A stretch of DNA of 21,214 nt. Source: Funneliformis mosseae (lineage: Eukaryota; Glomeromycota; Glomeromycetes; Glomerales; Glomeraceae). The stretch lies in the NCBI GenBank assembly GCA_910592005.1, contig CAJVPP010001280.1, positions 1 through 21,214 on the forward strand, given 5' to 3'. A program made the position numbers and the translations under genes. The notes under the pieces are model-generated. The model saw nothing but the letters and a program-made list of their open reading frames with translations. It ran no database searches and had not been told where the DNA came from. Of this stretch, positions 1 to 8,410 are shown piece after piece (the first letter of the stretch is position 1; every line of letters begins with the position of its first letter).

Positions 1-422
1 TAAGGATTTATTATTAAAATTATTATAGATAAAATACTAAAATTTTTTATATTTTCTTAATAGCTACTCAAGCTTATGACGAATTGGTGAATATAATTCA
101 TCATCTAAAATTTGAAAGTAATAATATTATAACAAATATTCGCAGATTTAGAAAGTATCAACAAAGATTACCCTTACTTCCTATTAGATCATGCAGAGTA
201 CATATTTCAAGTAAAAAATCCCATCAACTTCTAAAGAAACAAAGGATATATATTATTTATCTATTACAAACATCATTTGGCATTCTCTTAATAATTCTTC
301 ACTATTTAACCAAATGTATTTTAGTCTTGGTCAAATAGTCGAAAAAAATCTAGAACTTTGGCATGGAAATTTATGGAAGGAATTACTATGATTTGGATGT
401 GAATTTATTCAAATTAATGGAG

Positions 423-526
423 GTATATTATAATTATTAAAAAATTATTATAAAAATATTTATATAAACAATATTTATTAAAACATTTTATTTTATTATT
501 AAAATAATAATATTATTTAATTTTAG
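423..526 (+). other. Probable intron inside transposase relic
   Basis: A GT at 423-424 and an AG at 525-526 bound a 104-nt stretch that is almost pure A/T. It separates the coding-like text ending EFIQING from the text beginning CDFIVYKEIITRVSR. Both flanks align with successive parts of the transposase, so this is more likely a genuine ancestral intron than a later insertion. Confidence 0.5.
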
Positions 527-1932
527 CAATATAAAATGTGATTTTATAGTTTATAAAGAAATAATAACAAGGGTTAGTAGAATTTTAGCAATAGTAGAAA
601 TACATGATGAACTCAAAATAATAATCCAACGAATTTTAAGTTTTGATGAATTACCGAATAATTTACAAAGCAATAATTACAGAAGAAGATTACACATTGA
701 ATTATGGTTATTAGATCGAGAGATAGAAAATGCAGTTACAACTATTGAATTACAAGATATTATTAAATATGTCACAATTATTATGCTTTATAATGAAGAT
801 ACTATTAATGAAACTTCTTCAATTATTATTAGAAAAATTCTTTATAAACATCAAAATTATTGAAAGTTAAGAAGTATTGTATATTATTATCAGCATCCTT
901 CAGAATTTGCTCTATTAGAAGAATCAATAACACATCTTCTAATATATAAGTTATATATTGATGTGTATTATGATGATTTTGAAACATTTCGTAATGTTTG
1001 TCATTCACTAGGTGGTGTGTATATTCAAATTGGAAACATGCCTTTTAAAGGAAAAAAGAAACTTAAAAATCATTTTGTGCTTAGTTTTATTCCATTTGGT
1101 AGTTGTTTTGAAGAATTTATTGAACCTTTTATTTTAGAGATGGAAATATTAGAGAAGGGAAAAGTTATGAATATTCAAGAAATAAAATGTGTTATTATTG
1201 CAAGTCTTGGTGATATTACTGCAGATTTATCACTAGGTAATGATTTAGTTGAAGTAAAAGGACATAATGAAAAATAAAGGATGTCGTATATGTCATATAA
1301 CTAAAGATTTATTGACATCAAATAATTTAGATTTGCCATTAGTTTCTCGATATCATCACCAAACAAATGAACAATTTAAAGAAATATTTGCAGCATCAAC
1401 AATAACAGAATGTAAAGAACTTGCTACACAATATGAATTACGTTTACAACCTACAATATTAGACCAGTTACAATAGGAAAGACACCTTCAATCACCTCAA
1501 GACATTTATCATGTTACAGCTGGCAAGGTATTAAGGTTTCTTAAGATAATGATTGAAGCAATTTCGCCAGAAGGAAAAACAGAATTCATAGTATTTTGGA
1601 AATCATTTGAATATCCAAGAATGTGACAAAAGCTGCCAAATCCAATATCTCACATTGACAGCTTTATGATGTCAGATTGTTTACATCTTACTATGCTGCT
1701 TCCATTTATTTTAAATAGATTTTTGAAATTTTAACACTTTAAACAATCTGAAATTTACAAGTTTCAAATCCGTACAGGTGTCATTTGTAATGATTCAGCT
1801 GTGAAATTATGGTTAAAATGTTGGATATTAATGGCAAAAACAATGACTATAGCATTTAAGCATTCATTTACAGAAGAGGATTACATTAAGTTACATGAAT
1901 GTTTAGGATAACGAAAGGATTTTATTTTCAAA

Positions 1933-2004
1933 GTAATTATCATTTTTATTTATCATTATCATAATTTTATTATTAAGGATACATTCTAAAAACAAAATGT
2001 ACAG
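1933..2004 (+). other. Probable intron inside transposase relic
   Basis: The stretch starts GTAATT and ends TACAG, with TTCTAAAA as a possible branch site about 20 nt before the acceptor. Removing its 72 nt joins the KDFIFK side to AFKDFENLLNLHVNYH without disturbing the frame, although TAA 1909 lies just upstream. Confidence 0.5.
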
Positions 2005-2973
2005 GCATTCAAAGATTTTGAGAATCTTCTGAATTTGCATGTTAATTATCATTTTGTACAGCATGCTCGAAATTATGCGACATTGTTAAATACAGGTGTA
2101 GGGACAAAAGAAATGGTGCATCGCATATCCAAAAATATTGTGCCACGAACAAATCGGAAAAATGTAGAACTCGACTTGTTAAAATGATATACAACATTGT
2201 TTGCAATACGACATTTACTTGACGGAGGTATTGATTTTCTATATTCTTCTACAAATAATGCTTTAAAAACCCTTCCACATCACTTAAGACGGTTGATGAA
2301 TGATTGGTTTATTGCCGAAAAATCTTTTGATGATCCTGATTATGAAAATATGAGTGAAGGTTTGTTACAATTTACATATGGACTGGTATTCTGAAAATCT
2401 TAATTAATAAATATCTTGCTTATATTATTAGTTCAATCATCAGTTGAATATATTTCGAAAATAGCCTTATCAAGACGAAAAGTTGAAGAATTTTTGCCGG
2501 ATGATTATGATTTTTGTGCAGAACTAGCATTATCATATCAAGATATGGGATATTATTCGGTAATTTATGGCCATTCATATCATTTTTATGAATATGTTAG
2601 CTTTTTAGTAGAAGATAATGGTGTTACTATACAACACCGTCTGCACGTTGGCGAAACTCTTTCAATAATGACTGAAGATAATGGAAGTTTCGCAATTTTG
2701 CGATCAATCTTTAGTCATAAAAAGGGTGATCACTACTTTGCTTTTATTATTGTTGATTGGTTCGAAATTACTAATCAAACAAAACTAGAATGCCCTGTGT
2801 ATAGACTCCGAATTATAGATGAATCGCGACGAATCTTTCCTATAAGCATGGTAGACACAAACAACATTGCACATTTTATTCACGATTGTAAAGAAGATGA
2901 GTGTATTGGTGGAAATCACAATCTCGGAAATAATTTATATATAAGAAATTTATATTTTTTCAAGGCTATATAA

Positions 2974-3512
2974 CATCATTAACTTAATTCTAATTAATAT
3001 TTTTATTAATATTTATTAACATTTTATTATTCATTTTATTAGCATTTTCTTAGCGTTTTATTAGTATTAGTGTATTAGTTATTGCTTCGCCACAAATTTT
3101 TTTTAAAGCAGTTTATATTTCGATAATAAATATTTTATGAATAACTCTATTTGATAATGAAATGTTAAATATATTTTTACCAATTCAATTATAAATATTC
3201 TCTAAATTACCTAACAACCTCTATAATATTTACGCGAATTTTAATGACGATCGTCTTAACAAACAGTAACTGAGTGTAGATGAATGCATTACCTAAATCA
3301 ATGCTAAAATTTACGATAAATGCGTGATTTAGTCACAATTTGTTACAATTTAGTCATAATATAATACATTTCAGCAAAGTTTATCCCCATAAAAGTATTG
3401 TGCAACTATTATATTACTGCCTAAAAGATAATTGTAATTTTCTAAAAAAAATGCACATTATTCACTAGTTTTAGAAAATACTCTTTGAATGTTAAAAAAT
3501 TTGAAATAGTTA
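2974..3512. other. Intergenic, no gene seen
   Basis: AT-rich sequence between the transposase relic and the first MITE. No open frame with coding character, RNA gene or clear repeat was recognised. It may contain the 3' end of the dead transposon, but I could not identify its terminal inverted repeat here. Confidence 0.6.
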
Positions 3513-3664
3513 CTTTACAGAAACTTTGTTTCCTTACTATTCAGTAACTGCATAGTATCTATTAGGCCGCGATTAAGCTACTACTAAGTAAGGTAGTAGC
3601 CATATATTTATTATTTAGTCACTTTGCAGTTACTGCGTATTAAGAAAACCAAGTTTCTGTAAAG
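3513..3664 (+). mobile_element. 152-bp MITE, copy 1
   Basis: Non-autonomous inverted-repeat element without coding capacity. The ends are CTTTACAGAAAC and GTTTCTGTAAAG. The terminal inverted repeats extend about 43 bp with 6 mismatches (37/43 by eye) and include CAGTAACTGCA near their inner end. The centre holds a perfect hairpin, GCTACTAC-TAAGTAAG-GTAGTAGC, at about 3574-3600. The left flank is TA (3511-3512); the right flank is AT, so the target-site duplication is not clean here. The ends and the TA seen at copy 2 suggest a Tc1/mariner-type mover, but the superfamily is not certain. Confidence 0.85.
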
Positions 3665-4306
3665 ATATTACGAAAAAATAAGAATTGTCTAATAACTTCT
3701 CATGATTAACGTTATCCAATAGATATTAAAATTAGTAAAACCCAACCCTAACCAAATTTTGGCAAAGTCAAAACTTTAAATATAATTTCGCCTGAAAACT
3801 CCATAATTTCACATGTAAATCACTTTTGATATTTGCAGTTATTCTCATTTGCTAGGGCCCCTTAAAGAAATCCCAAGAGCTCTCAAAGAAACTTAATTCC
3901 TATCTGAAGAAGAATGAAAAATCCTAAAATGTGCTATTATTATTATTTTGATACGAAATCATTTTTCACAACCATAAATATGACCATTTTTAAAATCTCA
4001 AACACAAGGTTCACTAGCATTACACGAATCGCCTAAAAGGAGATTATTTTGATAAAAAAGGAAATTTTTTTATCGCTCAACAAGGCCCAGAAATCCAGTT
4101 CACATTAATAAAATCACTAAATTATATTATTGTGACACAGATTGTCCTTTATTATAGTATATTAAATTGAATTAACAAAAAGAATATTCGGGCGACCGAT
4201 CGCTAGAACGAAAGTAAAAAAAAAAAAAAAAATTTAACAAAAAGAATAATTTTCCGATTTAACAATTAAACGAAATAAAAGCAATAACGTTATAGAATTA
4301 TACATA
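3665..4306. other. Spacer between inverted MITEs, no gene seen
   Basis: A 642-bp stretch separating the two oppositely oriented MITE copies. It holds no convincing open reading frame. The single CCCTAACC-like string near 3740 is not a telomere array. Its one structured feature is the small poly(A)-tailed insertion at 4187-4233. Confidence 0.6.
4172..4248 (+). mobile_element. Tiny poly(A)-tailed retroposed fragment with 15-bp TSD
   Basis: The 15-bp string TTAACAAAAAGAATA occurs at 4172-4186 and again, identical, at 4234-4248. Between them lies a 47-bp insert: 29 bp of relatively GC-rich sequence starting TTCGGGCGACCGATCGC, then 17 A and one T. A short 3' piece, an A-tail and a long direct duplication are the classic footprint of LINE-machinery (target-primed) integration. 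The source RNA is not recognised; it could be the 3' end of a LINE or SINE, or a truncated cellular transcript. Confidence 0.72.
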
Positions 4307-4458
4307 CTTTACAGAAACTTGGTTTTCTTAATACGCAGTAACTGCAAAGTGACTAAATAATAAATATATGGTTACTACCTTACTTAGTAGTAGCTTAATC
4401 GCGGCCTAATAGATACTATGCAGTTACTGAATAGTAAGGAAACAAAGTTTCTGTAAAG
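4307..4458 (-). mobile_element. 152-bp MITE, copy 2 (inverted)
   Basis: The reverse complement of this stretch matches copy 1 (3513-3664) at 151 of 152 positions by eye. The single difference falls in one arm of the central hairpin (GTAGTAGC versus GTAGTAAC). It is flanked on both sides by TA (4305-4306 and 4459-4460), which fits a TA target-site duplication. No coding capacity. Confidence 0.87.
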
Positions 4459-5432
4459 TATATATTAATTACGAACTATTGATTTAAAGAATACTTTATT
4501 AGATCTTTTGAATTTCAGTATAGATTTGGAAAAGTATTTAATAAATTTTTACATGACATGTATCACGTGAAAACATTCAAAATAGTTAGCAATCTAAAAC
4601 TATATAATAAACTTGATAATGTTTAAAGATCGTTTGTCTTCACATACAATAAGGGATTTCATGATGTTTTTGAAGATCCTGGCATGATATTGACATATTT
4701 CTTTAATAATTTTCTGTTTATAATGAGCGAGTAGAAAATGATATGATAATGTTTCTAAGTATTGAAAAAGTATCATCAGGAATATGCACATAGATTACGA
4801 AATTCAATTGAAAAAAAAATATTATAAAGATAAAGTCGAATTATGTAATTAAATATGGACAATATTACTGAAAAATCATTGATTTCCCTTCATGAGCATA
4901 TTATAATTGATTCTAAATCAAATATGGTTAATTAGTTTAATTATTCATCATAAATATCTTCAGATTTATTACATAAAAAATGAAGTAATTGCATTCATTT
5001 TATTCGAGAAATTAACATCTGCGAAGTTTCAATATAGTTTCACTTATTTGTTTAAGTATTATTATTTGTTTCCAGAAGAGTTTTCAGGATAAAATGAATT
5101 TTTTAATTATTCAAAATTAGATATATCTTTTCTTTAAGTTGTTTAACCTTGACGGATGCTAAACGTTAAAACCTTATTCGTTATAATATCACGAGATTAT
5201 ATTTATAATTATTATCTTGGACTAGTATAATCAAAATTTTGGTGAAATTGGTTTGCTTTTCTTTTTCTTTTCGTTCTGACTGATTATTCAGAAATTATTT
5301 TATTGTTGTGGCTAGCTCTAATATATTCAACGTTTAATTAATTCATCATTACCTATTTTTTTCATCCATCGATAACTCAAAAGCTTGAAAGAATCTATAT
5401 AACAATTAAATTATAAATTTAGCTGATCAACA
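4459..5432. other. Intergenic, only weak coding hints
   Basis: No gene can be defended here. An ATG at 4855 opens a 26-codon frame (MDNITEKSLISLHEH onward). It would join a downstream open stretch (4964-5092, ending LFPEEFSG) only through a 37-nt intron, which is implausibly short. A minus-strand frame at 4600-4791 has no recognisable features. A pyrimidine-rich tract lies at about 5249-5278. Confidence 0.5.
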
Positions 5433-5708
5433 TTACATGTGAAAATCATTTTGCTGTTTAAGAAGTCCAAAATAATTATATATGTAACATGGGGCTACGT
5501 AGGATCCTGTTGAAACGAACCAATTATGATCGATTGATAATCTTACACCTTCCGATGTAAAATATGGTGGTTGTAATTGTGTTGTTGGCGGTGGTGATGG
5601 TAATGATGGTGATGGTAATGATGGTAGTGATGGTGAATTTTTAAAATCTGCAGTGATCGATTTAACAATGATGTGTAATATTATTACCTTTCCAAGTTTT
5701 TTTTTCAA
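5433..5708 (-). CDS. Possible exon with Ser-Pro-Leu repeat (hypothetical)
   Basis: A minus-strand open frame of 91 codons that contains SPSLPSLPSPSLPSPPPTT followed by TSEGVRLSIDHNWFVSTGS and ends QQNDFHM. There is no ATG at its start (it opens at TTG), so if real it would be an internal or terminal exon. A GT-AG pair could remove about 40 nt near its 5' end. The repeat is produced by a DNA minisatellite, which can keep a frame open by chance. I do not recognise the protein. Confidence 0.2.
   Translation of the reverse strand: MKKKLGKVIILHIIVKSITADFKNSPSLPSLPSPSLPSPPPTTQLQPPYFTSEGVRLSIDHNWFVSTGSYVAPCYIYNYFGLLKQQNDFHM
5593..5636 (+). repeat. Short minisatellite, 15-bp unit
   Basis: GGTGATGGTAATGAT occurs twice in perfect tandem, followed by a diverged partial unit (GGTAGTGATGGTGA). 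On the minus strand it reads as Ser-Pro-Leu repeats. It is too short for a satellite and is probably slippage-driven low complexity. Confidence 0.75.
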
Positions 5709-5857
5709 ATTATTTTATCGCATAACAAGTTTATTTTTGTAATATTAGATAGATATAAACATGCAAATCCCATAGTGATGAATTAAAAATCCTGTTATTT
5801 TGAACAAGACCTATTAAAATTTACTAAAAACGTTAGTTATCGGTTACTTCTAAATAA
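5709..5857. other. Intergenic, ends in TAA target site
   Basis: Short AT-rich stretch with no gene seen. Its last three bases (5855-5857, TAA) are the left copy of the target duplication of the next element. Confidence 0.5.
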
Positions 5858-6245
5858 GGCCGGGCAAAAAAAATTTTAAGATTCTCGTGACCCGACCGCC
5901 TCAATTTTTACAAAAACTCATTGATTTTTTTTTTATAGTAAAATTTTTATCACGTGACTTTATATATGAAAAATCGTAATAGCATATACTTTATAATAAA
6001 AAATTTAACATACTATTTTCGTGATTTTTTTGTTATTTGAAACTTGATATTCTTAGCACTTTTTTTTGTCAGAAATTGTCATATAACTCTCACTACAATA
6101 ATAATAATATCCTTCATTTACCTTACTATTTGCGTAATACAAAACATAATATAAAATACATATAAAAAAAAAAAAAAAAGCCGGGTGACCGTGTCAATTT
6201 TAAAATTTTATGTCACGAGAATCTATAAATTTTTTTTGCCCGGCC
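5858..6245 (+). mobile_element. 388-bp PIF/Harbinger-like MITE
   Basis: The element begins GGCCGGGCAAAAAAAATTT and ends with the inverse, GCCCGGCC. The 34-bp terminal inverted repeats, which run to GATTCTCGTGAC, differ at two adjacent positions. TAA flanks both sides (5855-5857 and 6246-6248). A three-base TWA duplication with G/C-rich ends is typical of PIF/Harbinger elements. The interior is AT-rich, holds A- and T-runs and a subterminal GACCG..TCAATTTT motif near both ends, and has no coding capacity. Confidence 0.83.
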
Positions 6246-6615
6246 TAAGATTGATTATGAGTTTGAATTTCCATCATCAATTCAGTATTATTTCCTTAAG
6301 TATATGGCCAAATTTCCTTTTCTTATAGTCAGCGAGAAAGATCTCGAGTCTCCTTTATTGATGTACTTTTAACTAAAATGATGGCCATTAAAACAAAGCC
6401 AGAAAATCTAATTAATAACATTTACAGTAAGAGTAATTTTACAAACCCTGCACTTGTTTGTGAATTCTTCATCATTGATATATAATATATCTCCCTATTG
6501 AATTTATTCTCGTCGTATATCAAGACATACTAGTGTATTGAGTGAGTAATTTTCAAATTAGATTAATTTGTTTAGACACGACACGTTCAACTTATCCATT
6601 TTCTTTTAAACTTTT
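6246..6615. other. Intergenic, no gene seen
   Basis: AT-rich spacer after the Harbinger-like MITE. No open frame, RNA gene or repeat was recognised. Confidence 0.5.
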
Positions 6616-6655
6616 ACGTGTTTTTTCACGTGTTAAACCTATTCTCTATATATAA
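6616..6655 (+). promoter_or_regulatory. Promoter-like cluster: two ACGTGTT boxes and TATA
   Basis: ACGTGTT occurs at 6616-6622 and 6628-6634, in the same orientation 12 bp apart; the second sits in a perfect CACGTG palindrome (6627-6632), a bHLH-type site. CTATATATAA follows at 6646-6655, with a CA-rich possible initiator about 30-40 bp further on. The arrangement resembles a fungal core promoter reading rightward, but no firm gene follows. Confidence 0.35.
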
Positions 6656-6805
6656 TACAGGTTTGCTTATGCATATAGTATCTCAAACTTCAACTGCACA
6701 TTTTTATTAGCTAGTCTTTCGCTGTTGTGCAAGTCTTATATCCGTAAAGTATATTTAATAGTTTGATTATATTTAGTTTATTTGATACTGCATATATCAA
6801 CAGTG

Positions 6806-7212
6806 ATGACAAATTGTAAGGTTATTATCTACTTTTTAAATGGCCTTAATCATTTTGACTTAACATTATAATAAAATTGATGTCGATTGAGAAAAGCATA
6901 TTATTATTTCTATCACTTTATGATAAATATTTTTATTCTTTGCAATTTCCCTATCTCTTTTGAAATAAGAAACCGTAAAAATATTTATGTATGTTTTTTT
7001 AGGATCATCAATTGTCGCACATTATTGGGTATGAGAGAATCCAATGGCCCATATCCTTTCCATATCTCATTATCCCATACTATCGCAACAAATCCCATTC
7101 TAGTCCTAATTCCATACTCTTATCCATTTCTAACTTTAAAGATAATGTCGGTGACGTTAAACAAACCATTCCATCGTCGATCAATTTACAAATTATATCA
7201 AACGACGATTAA
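6806..7212 (+). CDS. Weak candidate for a small two-exon gene
   Basis: An ATG at 6806 gives MTNCK, then a GT donor at 6821. An acceptor with a T-tract ends at 7002, and the frame continues DHQLSHIIGYERIQ to a stop at 7212, giving 74 aa in total. A possible 5'-UTR intron (6749-6803, GTATAT...CAACAG) lies between the promoter-like cluster and the ATG. The protein matches no family I know. The second exon runs through quasi-repetitive CCCATA/CCATAT text (about 7045-7130) that stays open in more than one frame, so this could equally be a decayed repeat. Confidence 0.18.
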
Positions 7213-8410
7213 CAAAAAGATAAACAATATTTTTTAAGAAATTAGGAAATACAATAAAAATAATCCATTACTACCCATCGGCGCTCATTAGTAGGCTAGA
7301 ATCCAAATTCTCTAAAATAATCCTGAATTCTTGCCATCTAGAACAAGAGCAATAACGAAGTTTTATATACCAATTTTATCTAGTAGTTACTAACTGAATC
7401 CTTTACTTAAAAAGATCAATTATCAAGGCTATTAATTTGGATATCTTAATTAAAAAACAAAAATGACCTATTAAATTTCGATTAAAAGTGCCTCAAAATC
7501 AACGGCAGAATTGACGGAATTCGAACGTCACAACGCCGCAGCTCTAAGATTTGGACTTCCCTTCAAAATGTCACGAAATGGCCGGCATCACGGCAATTGG
7601 CTGGAATTAATTGTGGCTCATATTTGACAAATGTGTGCAAGGATTGTGCCGGCATGGGTGACACATAAGGAATGACAAATAAGATTTGGAGTACTTAAAA
7701 AAAAGTCGCTGATATAAATATAAGAAACGTAATCGCTGCTTTCACGTGACTATGTTACAGTTAACCACCACAATTATTGCACCAGCCACATTTATATATG
7801 AGCTGCGCCACAAACCTGGCAAACATTTCAGATTTGCGTGACGTATAGTTGTGATAAATAGATTTTTAATTACAAAATGAAACGCGGAGGGATGTGACTC
7901 CGGTGACAAATTATATCACATGAAATTTCGTGTTTTTGAAGGTTACGCAGGGGAAATCTAAGATTATGTGCAGTTAGTAATTTTTCTCCAGACGACCTTT
8001 TTTTTTATCGTCCTTGTGACTCCGTTGACATGGCATGGCTATTCGATAGAAGGAAGATTTTTTACAATAATTTCCTTTTATTAGCTTAAATAATAAATAA
8101 TAAAATTTTCTTTTTTTGTTTCTTTTAAATTATTTTGCCTTGATTGAGTTTTTACATCTCTTCGGAAACGGACCCATCACAAGTATGTTCAAGACATTAT
8201 ATTCTGTAATAACAGAATGTGTTGAATTGAAATACTGTATATATCATACCTCTTAGTAGATGAACAAAATATCTTGTGTAACCAACACAAATCATGTTGT
8301 AAGACATTACTCGGTAGTATCTCTACGCCGCTAAAATAAAAGCTGTTACTTTATTTATATTTCAAACATTAATTAATTTTATTTTACATAAAATAAAATT
8401 CATTGAAATT
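7213..8410. other. Intergenic, upstream of kelch gene, GC-elevated patch
   Basis: No gene seen. About 7500-7680 is much richer in G+C than its surroundings (28 of 60 bases in 7561-7620) and includes GCCGGC twice. A tRNA B-box-like string, GTTCGAATTCC, is readable on the minus strand near 7520, but no full tRNA fold could be drawn. A 16-bp direct repeat follows (7893-7908, 8015-8030), and a small hairpin ATTCTGT-AATA-ACAGAAT lies near 8200. Confidence 0.55.
7893..8030 (+). repeat. Spaced 16-bp direct repeat upstream of kelch gene
   Basis: TGTGACTCCGGTGACA (7893-7908) recurs at 8015-8030 with one change (CCGTTGACA). Both are 380-520 bp before the kelch gene start, where paired transcription-factor sites could sit. 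Chance or repeat debris cannot be excluded. Confidence 0.35.

Larger units (their letters stand above)
64..2973 (+). pseudogene. Decayed Plavaka/KDZ-type DNA transposase
   Basis: This is a relic of a large transposase of the Plavaka (KDZ, CACTA-related) type, which would cut and paste its element in the nucleus. Coding pieces line up in order. The N-terminal part (64-420) reads NIRRFRKYQQRLPL, then WHGNLWKE. The central part (527-1270) includes YYDDFETFRN, LGGVYIQIGNMPF, LKNHFVLSFIPFG, ITADLSLGNDL and GCRIC. The distal parts (1270-2394) include YHHQTNEQF, DIYHVTAGKVLRFLK, ISHIDSFMMSDCL, LKCWILMAKTM and ARNYATLLNTGVGTKEMVHR. A C-terminal block (2416-2973) resembles a BAH-like fold. Probable introns are the acceptor ending at 63, 423-526 and 1933-2004. 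Reading is broken by a one-base loss in the A-run at 213-218, TGA 389, TGA 861, a frameshift near 1265, TAG 1474, TGA 1624, TAA 1732, TAA 1909 and TGA 2185. The gene start lies left of the window. Family assignment is from remembered motif resemblance, so the family is likely and the exact name less so. Confidence 0.82.

Noticed and set aside
2385..2431. A third intron between the last two transposase pieces (GTATTC...TATTATTAG)
   Set aside because: Removing it places the following piece in the wrong frame, so the break is more likely a frameshift or deletion.
3735..3760. Telomere-like CCCAACCCTAACC
   Set aside because: Only one to two imperfect units, not a tandem array, and placed inside the spacer between the MITEs.
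4600..4791. 63-codon minus-strand frame starting with ATG
   Set aside because: No recognisable domain, no plausible neighbouring exons, and ordinary for AT-rich DNA of this length.
4855..5092. Possible two-exon small gene (MDNITEKS... to LFPEEFSG)
   Set aside because: It needs a 37-nt intron, shorter than the 64-82 nt introns seen in the real genes here, and the product is unrecognised.
7500..7580. Minus-strand tRNA suggested by GTTCGAATTCC
   Set aside because: The T-arm would need a nine-base loop, and no acceptor stem, D-arm or convincing anticodon arm could be drawn.
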